Positions 29,083-37,993 of a stretch of 64,000 nucleotides of DNA are shown here, in pieces. The stretch is from JADJOY01 sp016713535 [NCBI: Deltaproteobacteria bacterium] (GTDB lineage Bacteria > JADJOY01). Numbering within the stretch: position 1 is the first letter of the stretch; every line of letters starts with the position of its first letter. The stretch covers positions 1-64,000 of the forward strand of contig JADJOY010000014.1 in the NCBI GenBank assembly GCA_016713535.1, written 5' to 3'. A program made the position numbers and the translations under genes. The notes beneath the pieces were generated by a model. That model ran no database searches and was not told the DNA's origin. It saw only the letters and a program-made list of their open reading frames with translations.

Positions 29083-29329
29083 GCGGTCTCGCTCCGCGAG
29101 AGGTCGAGGGAGGCTGATATGGCGGACGTGCGCGGACCGCGCTGACGCGCCGTCGCGGTTCGGCGCGAACCTACCACCGTCGAGACGAGACGCACCATCG
29201 GTTCACTCGCGCATCTCGGCAGCGAGATCGCGAAACGAGGGAGGCCGAGGAGGCGCGGAGAGCCGCGAGCCGCCGGTGCGCGGGATGCGCACCGAGCGGC
29301 TCGATGGGGTTCGGAGGAGGGTGCTCAGC

Positions 29330-31114
29330 TCACCGAACGGTGACCCGAGCGAGGGCGGGACGGCGCCGGTCGCGCAGCACGCGCAGCAGGATCGGCAGCG
29401 CCAGCACGATCGTGCCGAGGAGCCCACTCCAGGGCGCCGCCGCGCCGGCCACGCGGCCGCAGCCCGGTCCGGCGGAGCCGCTCCAGCGAATCAGCACCGG
29501 CGACGTGCCGATCTCGAAGCTCGACTCGGTCGACTCGGTCCACACCGCCTGGCCTTGGTAGTCATCGATGTCGATCGGGGTTCCCGCGGGGATCGCGAAG
29601 GTGCCACGCAGATCGACGCTCGCGCTCACGCTCGGGTGCCATCCGAACGCTTGGTGGCGCACGCCATCGTCGTGGGCGAACTCGTAGAAGGTCACGCCGT
29701 TGACCACCCGCTTCCGGACGAACGAGTAGCCGCTCGCCTCGTCGATCGCGTTGTCGGCGAGCTGCGCCGCGTAGGCGGCCGGACGCCACCCCGGGTTACC
29801 CGGCAGGCCATCGAAGAGCGCCGCGAAGGTCGGCGCCGTGGGCGACGCCATGATGGGCGAGTATGTGGTGTGCTGGACGCCGTTCGCGACCGCGATGACC
29901 ATCTTCTGCACCAGCCAGCGCGCCTGGTCGGTGGTGTTGAACGTCGAGCTCTGGTTCACGAAGCCGAGCTCGGAGAGCCACAGCGGCTTGGTCACGCGCT
30001 GCCGGGCCTCGAGGAAGGCGATGAACTCCTCCTCCATGAGCGGGTTGTCGTAGAAGTGCGCGGCGAGGACGTCGTAGTAGTCGTCGGCCGTCTCGGAGAA
30101 CATCGCGTCGATCATGTTCCGGTTGCGCAGCTCGTTGAGGTCCGTCGCGTAGTGGTTGTAGAGCCCGGCGTCGTCGTTCGGGTAGGTGTTGAACACCGCC
30201 TGCAGGGCGACGCTGGTGTGGAAGTAGCTCTTGGCCCAGCTGCGCACCGACGTCGTGTACTTGTTGCCGGCTTGCTGCGCTTTCGCGAACGCCATGTGGT
30301 AGCCGATGTTCTGGCTCGACGGACCGCCGCTCGTGACCACCGCCGCCGGGTTCCCGGCCTTCACCGCACGGTAGAAGCTCGGCTGCAGGCCGATCGCCGG
30401 GTCGCCGCCGACGCCGCCGAACATGTCCTTGGAGGTGCCGTACCAGAAGCCCTTCGAATCGGACTCGTGGATCGTCGACCAGAAGTCGACGCGGGGCAGC
30501 TGCTTGCCGAGGAAGTCGGGGTCGGGGTCCGGCGTGCACCCGTTGTAGCGAATCGCCAGCGCACGCACGAACTCGTACCAGGGTGAGGTGTGCCCCGGTT
30601 CGTCGCGGGTCAGGATCTTGGGCGGAAACGACGTCTGCGACTCGAGCGCGGCTCCATTCCGCGAGCCGAGCCACTCCCCGTCCTTCGAGCTGTACGTGGC
30701 GAGGTCGACCGGCCAGGCGGACGAGTCACCGGCGAACGGCTCCAGCCCGCCACCGCCTGGCCGCACCCGCAGGGTGACCGCCTTCATGCCGTTCGACATC
30801 GCCTGCTTGATCTCGCGATCGAGCTCGAGAAGCTTCGACGCGTTGAAGTTCACGCCGTCGGGCTGAAGGTTCGACCACGTCGCGGTCTTGCCGACGACGT
30901 GGTGCGCGTTGAGCCCCACCTGCTCCGCGAGGTCGAAGCGGAAGCCGAGCAGGCCGAGCTCGCCGAAGGTCGGCAGCTCGGGGGCGGCGCCGCACTGCGC
31001 GTGCGCGGCGGCGGGAGCGAGCGCCAGCGCCGCGCACGCGGCGGCGGCCGCGCTCGCGGCCTTTCGAGTGAAGGAGAGCCTGTCGGTGCGCCGTCGAGAG
31101 TCGTGCCGGATCAT
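29330..31114 (-). CDS. Secreted GH-A-like protein with Cys/hydrophobic/Arg tail, paralogue B
   Basis: A 594-residue paralogue of the 24875 gene, with shared blocks such as FPPKILTRDEPG, RYNGCTPDPDP, SKGFWYGTSKDMFGGVGGDPA, QNIGYHMAFAKAQQAGN and DDAGLYNHYATD. The signal peptide follows a basic n-region (AASAAAAACAALALAPAAAHAQC). Candidate catalytic Glu residues are in STIHESDSKG and LWLSELGFVNQ. The tail is AGPGCGRVAG, then GLLGTIVLALPILLRVL, then RDRRRPALARVTVR. The ATG at 31114 is chosen because it begins just before the signal peptide; longer frames upstream overlap the sigma-54 site. Divergence from paralogue A is moderate, so the duplication is not recent. Confidence 0.7.
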   Translation of the reverse strand: MIRHDSRRRTDRLSFTRKAASAAAAACAALALAPAAAHAQCGAAPELPTFGELGLLGFRFDLAEQVGLNAHHVVGKTATWSNLQPDGVNFNASKLLELDREIKQAMSNGMKAVTLRVRPGGGGLEPFAGDSSAWPVDLATYSSKDGEWLGSRNGAALESQTSFPPKILTRDEPGHTSPWYEFVRALAIRYNGCTPDPDPDFLGKQLPRVDFWSTIHESDSKGFWYGTSKDMFGGVGGDPAIGLQPSFYRAVKAGNPAAVVTSGGPSSQNIGYHMAFAKAQQAGNKYTTSVRSWAKSYFHTSVALQAVFNTYPNDDAGLYNHYATDLNELRNRNMIDAMFSETADDYYDVLAAHFYDNPLMEEEFIAFLEARQRVTKPLWLSELGFVNQSSTFNTTDQARWLVQKMVIAVANGVQHTTYSPIMASPTAPTFAALFDGLPGNPGWRPAAYAAQLADNAIDEASGYSFVRKRVVNGVTFYEFAHDDGVRHQAFGWHPSVSASVDLRGTFAIPAGTPIDIDDYQGQAVWTESTESSFEIGTSPVLIRWSGSAGPGCGRVAGAAAPWSGLLGTIVLALPILLRVLRDRRRPALARVTVR

Positions 31115-31197
31115 TTCGCCGCCATCCCTGGCGACGTCCGTGGTCGCGAGCCGTGCATGGCTCGCGCTGCAATTCCCACGTCGCCGGGCCCTTCGTG

Positions 31198-31215
31198 AGG
31201 CAAGGCCCGCGCCAA
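31198..31215 (-). promoter_or_regulatory. Sigma-54 (-24/-12) promoter of paralogue B
   Basis: On the minus strand the element is TTGGCGCGGGCCTTGCCT, a close match to TGGCACG-N4-TTGC with GG and GC ten bases apart. The predicted start lies about 74 bases before the ATG at 31114. A GC-rich hairpin (GCGAGCC...GGCTCGC) sits in the predicted leader. Confidence 0.8.
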
Positions 31216-31403
31216 GGTGGCGCCTCGTGACATTGCCCGCGCGCGGCGTCACCGCCCTGGCGTTTGGTTCGGAATCGTCGAGAGCGGCGGGGGAATGGTC
31301 AGCGGCTGGTGGACGACTGTCGCCGGATCGTGAGGCATTGCCACGAACGGAAGACAGTCGCTCGGCCGCCCGCTTCGGCGTTCGCCGATTTTCGTCGCGC
31401 GCG

Positions 31404-32739
31404 TCACGTCGTTGACTCGCTCGGCGCCAGGCCGTGGGCGATCGCGAGAAGCGAGACGGGGTGGATCACGCGCACCGTCCTCCCGCGCTCGGCGAGGCCG
31501 GCGACGAGGTGCAGGTGACAGCCGGGATTGCCTGTCACGAGCCATCCGGCACCGGTCGCCTCGATCGCGTCGAGCTTGTCGTCACGCACGCGCCCCGCCA
31601 TCGCCGGGCGCAGGACGTTGTAGATGCCTGCGCTACCGCAGCAGAGCTCGGCGCGCGGCAACGGTACGAGCGTCAGCCCGGGGATCGAGCGCAGCAGCGC
31701 GAGCGGCGCCTCGGTGACCCGCTGGGCATGGTGGAGGTGGCACGGCGGATGGTACGTGGCGACGATCGGCAGGGGTCGCGGCACCGCGCGCGGCGCGCGC
31801 GCGACGAGCAACTCGGTGACGTCGCGGACGCGGAGCTCGAAGCGCCGTGCCTGCGCGGTGACGCCGGGCGCATCTCCGAAGTGCCGGCTCAGGTCGCGCA
31901 GCATCGCGCCGCACCCGGCCGCCGTGCTGGCCACGAAGTGCGTGCCGCCGGGCTCACCGAGGCCGACCGCCTCGAACGCGTCGAGGTTGCGGCGGGCCAG
32001 CGCGAGCGCGCGTCCGGATCGGCCGGCGTGGAGATCGAGCGCGCCGCAACACGTCTGCTCGGGCGGCACGATCACCTCGTAGCCGTGGAGCTCGAGCAGC
32101 GCCGCGGCGTGCGCGTTGACGTCCGGGAAGAGCGCGTCGCCGATGCAGCCCTTTGAACAGCGCCACCCGCGGACGCGCGGTGCCGGACCCGGCGACGTCG
32201 AGCGGAAGGCGTGGCGCCGATCGTTCCGGCGCCTCCGGGGCCAGCGCCTCGAGCGCCTGGAGTGGCGCCGGGAGCCGCCTGAGCCAGCCGCGCCGTCGTA
32301 CCAGCCGGCGCAGGCCGCTTCGTGCGTAGAGCGTGAGGCCCGTCGCGAGCGCGGCGGCGAAGCGTCGGCTCGGGATGCGGTCGAGGGCGAAGTCACGGAT
32401 GCGCATGGCCAGGTCGGGTGAGGCGTCGTGGGACGCGCGCTCGCCGCGAGCCTCCCGCACCACCTCGAGCATCTCGCCATAGCGAACGCCCGCCGGACAC
32501 ACCGGCTCGCAGGCGCGGCAGCCGAGGCAGTCGTCGAGGTAGCGTGCCGCGTCGCCGTCGAGCGCGAGCCGCCCCTCGGCGAAGCCCTTCATGAGCACGA
32601 TCCGACCTCGCGGCGAGCTCGGCTCGAGGCCCGTCACCTGGTAGGTCGCGCACGACTGCAGACAGAAGCCACAGTGAACGCAGTCGAGGCTCGCCTCGTA
32701 GGCGGGCAGGGTGGCGAGAGCGAGTCGGGCGTCAGGCAT
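31404..32739 (-). CDS. glcF: Glycolate oxidase iron-sulfur subunit, single-base frameshift
   Basis: Passes electrons from glycolate oxidation to the membrane. The N-half has two [4Fe-4S] motifs, CVHCGFCLQSCATY and CLGCRACEPVCP. The C-half has two CCG modules, EQTCCGALDLHAG and AELCCGSAGIYN, with the linked Cys/His residues (ASTAAGCGAML, HPPCHLHHAQ, NPGCHLH). The frame breaks at 32152-32154: an AAA that should be AA separates VALFK from GCIGDALFPDVNAH. The repaired protein is about 445 residues. The start at 32739 (MPDARLALATLP) is 41 bases after the glcE stop. Last gene of glcDEF. Confidence 0.9.
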
Positions 32740-32779
32740 CGTCGCGACCCGTTGCTGGTGCACGGCCGTCGGCGGCCGC

Positions 32780-33808
32780 TCAGAGTCCCGCAACATAGCG
32801 CCCCGGGTTGAGCACACGCGTGGGGTCGTAGAGCGCCTTGAGCTTGCGCATCAGTGGAAGCGCCGCCGGTGGCTCGCCGCACCACACGTCGACATCACGC
32901 TTCCACGAGGGTGGCGCGGCGAGGACGATCGCAACCCCGTTCGCGGCGCTCGCCACCTCGCGCCAGCGCGCGAGCCAGGCGCGGAATCGATCGCGGGCGC
33001 TCGCCGAATCGGCGGGCTCGTCCAGGCAGAGCGTGGTCGGTGGCTCGGCAGGAGCCAGGCGGCCGCCGGGCATGCGGAGCTCGACCGCGGCGACCTCGGT
33101 GCCGTCCGGCCCGAGCACGTTCGCCCGGAACGCGTTCGACTCCGAGAAGGGGGTCTCGCTCTTGCGCCCGGCGCGCGGCCGTGCTCGGAGCGTGATCTCG
33201 GTGATCACCCCGAGCGTGCCGAGCGCGCCGACGTGCAGACGGGTCACGTCGAAGCCGGCGACGTTCTTCGCCACGCGAGCGCCGTGCCGTCGCAGCGTGC
33301 CGTCGGGAAGGGCGACCTCCACGCCGATCACCGACCACCTCGGTCCCGCGGGACCGAGGGCGTCGAGCGGCGGCCGTCCGGCGGCCGCGCTCCCGCCGAG
33401 CGTGCCGGTGCTGCGCACCGGCCAATCCCCGGCGAGCGTCTGGGCGTCGGCGGCCACCAGGCGCTCGGCGTCGCCGACGGCGAGCGCCGGCTCCGCCACG
33501 AGGACGCCATCGCGCGGCGACCACTCGCGAAGCGAGGCGAGGGCGCCGAGGTCGAGGAGCACGTCGGCGCGCTCGGGTGGGTTGCCGAAGGCGCGCCGGG
33601 TACCACCCGCGGTCGGGATCACGGCGAAGCCCTCGCGCGCCGCGCACCCGAGCAGCTCGGCCACCTCGCCGGCGCTCTCGGGCCTCGCGACCACCGGCGG
33701 GAGGAGGTCGTCGACGAGATCGCGGGGGGCGGCGCCGTCGCGCAGCCGCGCCGCGCCGATCGCGCGCGCCAGCGTCTCGCGCACGGCCGGTGGCTCACGC
33801 AGGCTCAT
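32780..33808 (-). CDS. glcE: Glycolate oxidase FAD-binding subunit
   Basis: A 342-residue FAD-domain protein. The FAD-binding signature is ARPESAGEVAELLGCAAREGFAVIPTAGGT (split over about residues 40-70), with STGTLGGSAAAGRPP and AKNVAGFDVTRLHVGALGTLGVI later. The C-terminus ends with KALYDPTRVLNPGRYV, as in GlcE. The start overlaps the glcD stop by ATGA, so translation is coupled. It forms the GlcDEF complex with its two neighbours. Confidence 0.9.
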   Translation of the reverse strand: MSLREPPAVRETLARAIGAARLRDGAAPRDLVDDLLPPVVARPESAGEVAELLGCAAREGFAVIPTAGGTRRAFGNPPERADVLLDLGALASLREWSPRDGVLVAEPALAVGDAERLVAADAQTLAGDWPVRSTGTLGGSAAAGRPPLDALGPAGPRWSVIGVEVALPDGTLRRHGARVAKNVAGFDVTRLHVGALGTLGVITEITLRARPRAGRKSETPFSESNAFRANVLGPDGTEVAAVELRMPGGRLAPAEPPTTLCLDEPADSASARDRFRAWLARWREVASAANGVAIVLAAPPSWKRDVDVWCGEPPAALPLMRKLKALYDPTRVLNPGRYVAGL

Positions 33809-35241
33809 CTCGGCTCACCCACGAGGTCGTGCTTGCCCTTGGCCTCGGCACAACCCTTCGTGCTCGGGATCAGCTTGCCGGGGTTGAGCGAGAGCGAGGG
33901 ATCGACGAGCCGCTTGAGGGCCTCCATCTCGGCCAGCTCGCGCTCGCCGAACATCCAGTGCATGAACGAGAGCTTCTCGACGCCCACGCCGTGCTCGCCG
34001 GTGATCGAGCCGCCCGCGTCGACGCACGCGCGCAGGATCTCGGCGCCGGCCGCGAGCGCGCGGCGGGTCATGTCGGGATCGCGCCCATCGAACGAGATGT
34101 TGGGGTGGAGGTTGCCGTCGCCGGCATGGAACACGTTGCAGATCGTCAGCCCGTAGCGCGCCGCGACATCCACGGTGAACGCCAGCACTCGCGGCAGCGC
34201 GCTGCGCGGTACGGTGCCGTCGAGGACGTAGACGTCGCCGCGCAGCCGGCCCATCGCGCCGAAGGCGCTCTTGCGGCCCTTCCAGAGCTTGCGCCGCGAG
34301 CTCTCGTCGGCGCCTTCGCGGATCTCGGTGGCACCACGCGCGCGGCAGATGCGGCTCGCCTCGGCAACCGCGCGCTCGACCTCGACGGCGGTGCCGTCGA
34401 GGTCGACCAGCAACGCGAGCTCGGCGTCGAGGGGGTATCCGGCCGCGTACTCGGCGGAGGCCTCGATGGTGGCGATCGTGCCGCGATCGAGCGCCTCGAG
34501 CGCCGACGGCTCGAGCCCCGCCTCGATCAGGTCGCCGACCGCCTCGCAGCCGGCGACGAGGCTCGGGAAGGCCACGAGCAAGGTGCGGGTCTCGGGAGCG
34601 AGCGGCGAGAGGCGCACGGTCAGCGCGGTCGTCACGCCGAGCAGCCCTTCGCTGCCGACGAAGAGTCCGACCAGGTCGTAGCCCGGCATCCCGTCGACGG
34701 CGCCTCCGAGGTTCACCACCTCGCCGTTCGCGAGCACCACCTCCAGTCCGAGGACGTGCTGGGTGGTGAGCCCGTGCTTGAGCGCGTGAGGGCCGCCCGC
34801 GTTCTCGGCGGCGTTGCCGCCGAGGGTGCAGACCGCGCCACTCGACGGATCGGGCCCGAACACCAGCCCGTGGGGGCGGGCCGCCGCGGAGAGCACCGCG
34901 TTCGCGACGCCAGGCTGGACCACCGCGAGCCTGGCGGCGGCGTCGATCGACAGGATCCTCTTCATGCGTGCGGTCTCGACGATCACCCCGCCGTCGACCG
35001 GCGCGGCGCCACCCGAGAGGCCGGTGCCGGCTCCCCGAGGTACCACCGGCACGTGCTCGCGATGGCAGAGCGCGACAACTCGCGACACCTCGTCGGTGGA
35101 GCGCGGTAGCACCACCGCGCGCGCATCCCCGCGCACCAGGCCGAAGGCGTCGGATTCGTAGGTCGTGAGCGACGCGCGGTCGGCGACCACCGCGTCCGGG
35201 CCGACGATGGCGCTGAGCGCGGCGACGAGACGGTCGCTCAT
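33805..35241 (-). CDS. glcD: Glycolate oxidase catalytic flavoprotein subunit
   Basis: Oxidises glycolate (or D-lactate) to glyoxylate (or pyruvate). At 478 residues it is the usual length. The FAD-binding part shows VPVVPRGAGTGLSGGAAP, GPDPSSGAVCTLGGNAAENAGG and GLFVGSEGLLGVTTALTVRL. The C-terminal oxidase domain shows NVFHAGDGNLHPNI and SITGEHGVGVEKL, then LKRLVDPSLSLNPGKLIP. It is the first gene of the minus-strand glcDEF run. The partner genes favour glycolate over D-lactate as substrate. Confidence 0.92.
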   Translation of the reverse strand: MSDRLVAALSAIVGPDAVVADRASLTTYESDAFGLVRGDARAVVLPRSTDEVSRVVALCHREHVPVVPRGAGTGLSGGAAPVDGGVIVETARMKRILSIDAAARLAVVQPGVANAVLSAAARPHGLVFGPDPSSGAVCTLGGNAAENAGGPHALKHGLTTQHVLGLEVVLANGEVVNLGGAVDGMPGYDLVGLFVGSEGLLGVTTALTVRLSPLAPETRTLLVAFPSLVAGCEAVGDLIEAGLEPSALEALDRGTIATIEASAEYAAGYPLDAELALLVDLDGTAVEVERAVAEASRICRARGATEIREGADESSRRKLWKGRKSAFGAMGRLRGDVYVLDGTVPRSALPRVLAFTVDVAARYGLTICNVFHAGDGNLHPNISFDGRDPDMTRRALAAGAEILRACVDAGGSITGEHGVGVEKLSFMHWMFGERELAEMEALKRLVDPSLSLNPGKLIPSTKGCAEAKGKHDLVGEPR

Positions 35242-35436
35242 CGGATCGACTCCGCACGCGGTGTGCTGCGCGCGCTTGCGCGGCCCTGGGCCGGCGCATA
35301 ACCTGGCGATCCACGACGCGACCGGTGCGCAGCGCGCATCTCACGCGTCCCGTTGGGGCCGTTTTCGTGCTCGCCTCCGCGCCGCGGCCGGCGCCTCCCG
35401 GCGAGCGCGCGGCCCCTCGGAGACGAGGCAGACCCA

Positions 35437-35778
35437 ATGTCCGACGATCGCGATTCGCTGTACATGTCCGGGCTCTCGGCGCTCGGACAGTCCCACTTCG
35501 ACGAGGCCATCGCCGCGTTCGAGAATGCCCTCATCGCGGACCCCGACGACGTCGAGCTGTTGCTCGCGCTCTCCATGGCGCACTCGAAGGCGGGCGATCA
35601 GGACAAGGCGATCGAGATCTCGCTGCGCGCGGCGGAGATCGATCCCACCGACCCCTTCCCGCACACCAATCTGTCGATGTTCTACCAGAAGAAGGGCATG
35701 ACGGAGGTCGCCGAGCAGCACTCGGCGATGGTCAACCAGCTCAACGTCGAAGCCCAGAAGCGGGCGCAGGGCGCGTGA
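35437..35778 (+). CDS. Small TPR-repeat protein
   Basis: A 113-residue protein with about two and a half TPR units: SHFDEAIAAFENALIADPDDVELLLALSMAHSKAGDQDKAIEISLRAAEIDP and the next repeat (each with the A, G, Y/F pattern and Pro at the unit end). No signal peptide. The ATG at 35437 was preferred to the longer frame because everything upstream is Arg/Pro-rich. The stop overlaps the next gene's GTG by GTGA, so the two are likely translated together. Probably a protein-protein scaffold. Confidence 0.75.
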   Translation: MSDDRDSLYMSGLSALGQSHFDEAIAAFENALIADPDDVELLLALSMAHSKAGDQDKAIEISLRAAEIDPTDPFPHTNLSMFYQKKGMTEVAEQHSAMVNQLNVEAQKRAQGA

Positions 35779-36962
35779 GCGCGAGCGGCGAGGGGCGGCG
35801 GCGCGTGAAGCGCGATCGGCGAGGCGCCGAGCTTCACCGCGCTCGTACCCGCGACGGCTGGGACATCGCCCTCTACCGCTATCCGGCGCCCGCCGGATCG
35901 ACGCGTCAGTACCCGGTGCTGCTCTGCCACGGGCTCGGCTCGAACCGCAACAACCTCGACTATCCGGGCCGGCTGAGCCTCGCGAAGTACCTGAACGAGC
36001 AGGGCTTCGACTGCTGGGTGGTGGAGCTCCGCGGCGCGGGGCAGAGTCGCCGCGCCGGGCTCTTTCGCCGCAAGACCTACGACTACGGCTTCGACGACTA
36101 CATCGGCCACGACCTGCCCGCGGCGCTCAAGTACATCGCGCGCACGGTCGGGCACCGCGGCGTCCACTGGGTCGGCCACAGCATGGGCGGGATGCTCGCC
36201 TACCCGCTGCTCGAGACCACCGACCCGGACCTGGTGCGCTCGGCGACCACCATCGGCTCGCCGGCGATGGTGCTCGCGTCCGACCCGATCATCGACCGCC
36301 TGCTGCCGTTCTCCTGGCTGCTCAAGATCGTGCCGTTCCTGCCCCAGGGGACCCTCGGCAAGCTCGCGTCGCCTCTCGCCGGGCTGGCGCGGCCGCTCGG
36401 GCATCGCATCGTCTGGACCAGCGCCAACATCGACGCCGCCACGCTCAGGGTGATGGCACGCCACGGGATCGACGACCTCGCGAGTCCGCTGATCTTCCAG
36501 TACGGCGTGTGGTACCGCGAGAAGGACTTCCACAACCACTACGAGACGCTCTCGTACCAGGAGATCCTGCACCGGATCACCACGCCGATCCTGTTCATCG
36601 CCGGTACGGCCGACGGCCTCACGCCCACCCGCGACATCCGCCTGATCTACGAGCGCGTCTCGTCGTCGAGGAAGCAGTTCCTCGAGGTGGGAGTGGCGAC
36701 CGGGTTCTCGGCGGACTACGGCCACGTCGACCTGGTGCTCGGCCGGCGCGCGCCGGACGAGGTGTTCCCGCGGGTTCGCGACTGGCTGATCGAGAACGAC
36801 GTCGCCGACGCGGCGGGCAAGCGCGCGCCGCGGCGCCCGGGCCACGGCCGCGAGCGAGCCCGCGAGGCGCGGCGAGTGGCGCGCGAGGAGCAGCGCGCGC
36901 GCAGGGGTTCGCGAAAGCCGCGTGTCGTGTTACGACCGGTGCCGCGCCGCGCGGCCGGATGA
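35775..36962 (+). CDS. Alpha/beta hydrolase with basic C-terminal tail
   Basis: A 395-residue protein. It has VLLCHGLGSNRNNLDYPG (oxyanion region), the nucleophile elbow WVGHSMGGMLAY, FIAGTADGLTPTRD (acid) and YGHVDLVLG (His). WVVELRGAGQSR and the spacing resemble the PhaC-like/poly-3-hydroxyalkanoate branch of the fold, but the nucleophile is Ser. The last about 50 residues are nearly all Arg, Ala and Pro and may bind nucleic acid or be disordered. The GTG start overlaps the TPR stop, and the stop overlaps the next ATG. Confidence 0.75.
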   Translation: MSASGEGRRRVKRDRRGAELHRARTRDGWDIALYRYPAPAGSTRQYPVLLCHGLGSNRNNLDYPGRLSLAKYLNEQGFDCWVVELRGAGQSRRAGLFRRKTYDYGFDDYIGHDLPAALKYIARTVGHRGVHWVGHSMGGMLAYPLLETTDPDLVRSATTIGSPAMVLASDPIIDRLLPFSWLLKIVPFLPQGTLGKLASPLAGLARPLGHRIVWTSANIDAATLRVMARHGIDDLASPLIFQYGVWYREKDFHNHYETLSYQEILHRITTPILFIAGTADGLTPTRDIRLIYERVSSSRKQFLEVGVATGFSADYGHVDLVLGRRAPDEVFPRVRDWLIENDVADAAGKRAPRRPGHGRERAREARRVAREEQRARRGSRKPRVVLRPVPRRAAG

Positions 36963-37570
36963 GCGCGCGGGACACGGAGACCGGAGCTCGACGCACCATG
37001 AAGACCGCGCAATCGAAACGGCTCGGACGCTCGATCGCCCGCATCGGACGCAAGGTGGGCGAGGGCATCGAGCCGTTCGCGACCTGCTTTCGCATCGTCG
37101 GCCACGGCCGCTTCCTCGGGGCGCGTCACTACCTGCACTCGAACGACATCACCGAGCCCGAGCAGCTCGCCATCAAGGAAGCGTCGGGACGGGTGCTGCC
37201 GGTCAAGGCCTGGAAGCTCACGCTCTCGGGTGACCTGGCGATCTTCGAGACCGACGGCGCCGCCGCCGATCCCCTCGAGCTCGACCTGCGCCTACCCCGC
37301 GACGGCGCCGACCTCGTCATCGTGGGCTATCCGCAGGACGGCGAGCTCGAGTGGATCGAGGGCCCGGTCTCCGGCTGGGACACCATCAAGCTCGGCCCCG
37401 ACCTCGAGTTCGACGGCTTCTACGTCGACTGCGAAGCCAAGGACGGCATGAGCGGCTCGCCCGCGCTCGACCCCAAGAGCGGCGCCGCCGTCGCGGTGCT
37501 CTCCGGCATCAACCCCGACCTCGGCATCGCCGCCTTCTGCCCGCTCCCCTCCCACGGCTGGGACGACTGA
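36959..37570 (+). CDS. Trypsin-like serine-protease-fold protein, probably degenerate
   Basis: A 203-residue protein whose C-half has the protease serine motif DGMSGSPALDPKSGAAVAVLSG, and SGDLAIFETD at the place of the catalytic Asp. The His of the triad, normally in a TAAHC-type motif, is not clear: the region reads GRFLGARHYLHSND. It may therefore be inactive, or use a displaced His. The ATG at 36959 overlaps the hydrolase stop (ATGA); an internal ATG at 36998 is an alternative. No signal peptide is visible, so it should be cytoplasmic, which is unusual for the fold. Confidence 0.6.
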   Translation: MSARDTETGARRTMKTAQSKRLGRSIARIGRKVGEGIEPFATCFRIVGHGRFLGARHYLHSNDITEPEQLAIKEASGRVLPVKAWKLTLSGDLAIFETDGAAADPLELDLRLPRDGADLVIVGYPQDGELEWIEGPVSGWDTIKLGPDLEFDGFYVDCEAKDGMSGSPALDPKSGAAVAVLSGINPDLGIAAFCPLPSHGWDD

Positions 37571-37993
37571 GCTTCCTCGGGGTGCTTTTCGAGCCCCCCG
37601 ACCGCTGGAGGGCGCGGCTCTGCCGCGCCGGCGATACGCGACGATGGTTCGTCGACGGTTCCGTCGATCGCAGCGTGAACCACCCCCGAGTCACTCGCTT
37701 CGCTCGTGGCGTCGCTCCGCGACGCGCCCATCGTCGAGTCCGTTCGTGGCGCGATCGCCTCGGGGTCTTTCCAAGTAGGGGCGGGCGTGAGCCCGCCCGA
37801 TTTTCCGGCCGCGATCACGCACCCCGTTCGCAGCCCCGCGCTCCCCGGCCGGGACGCTCGCGCGCCGCGCGACCGGCGGATGCGCGACGGCGTGGCACTC
37901 CCAGCTCCGCCGTTCTCAATGGGCCGACCACCCCGCCGACTACGCGGTCGGATCGCCGTGTGTTGGGAGTCATCTCGAGCGACGAGCTTGGCG
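37571..37993. other. Intergenic region with a REP-like hairpin
   Basis: About 420 bases without a convincing gene. It contains one GTAG-headed palindrome (37775-37798) and, toward the right end, a weak inverted repeat (ACTCCCA at 37906-37912 against TGGGAGT at about 37964-37970) that could be the degenerate end of a cassette. Base composition falls toward the right, where the foreign-looking patch begins. Confidence 0.5.
37775..37798 (+). repeat. REP-like palindrome
   Basis: GTAG at 37775-37778, then perfect 8-bp arms (37779-37786 and 37791-37798, arm GGGCGGGC, loop GTGA), followed by GATTTT. The T run could make it act as a terminator for the upstream operon as well. Confidence 0.65.

Noticed and set aside
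37900-37993. Second attC site at the end of the methyltransferase
   Set aside because: There is an inverted repeat (ACTCCCA / TGGGAGT), but no core matching GTTRRRY was found on the minus strand.
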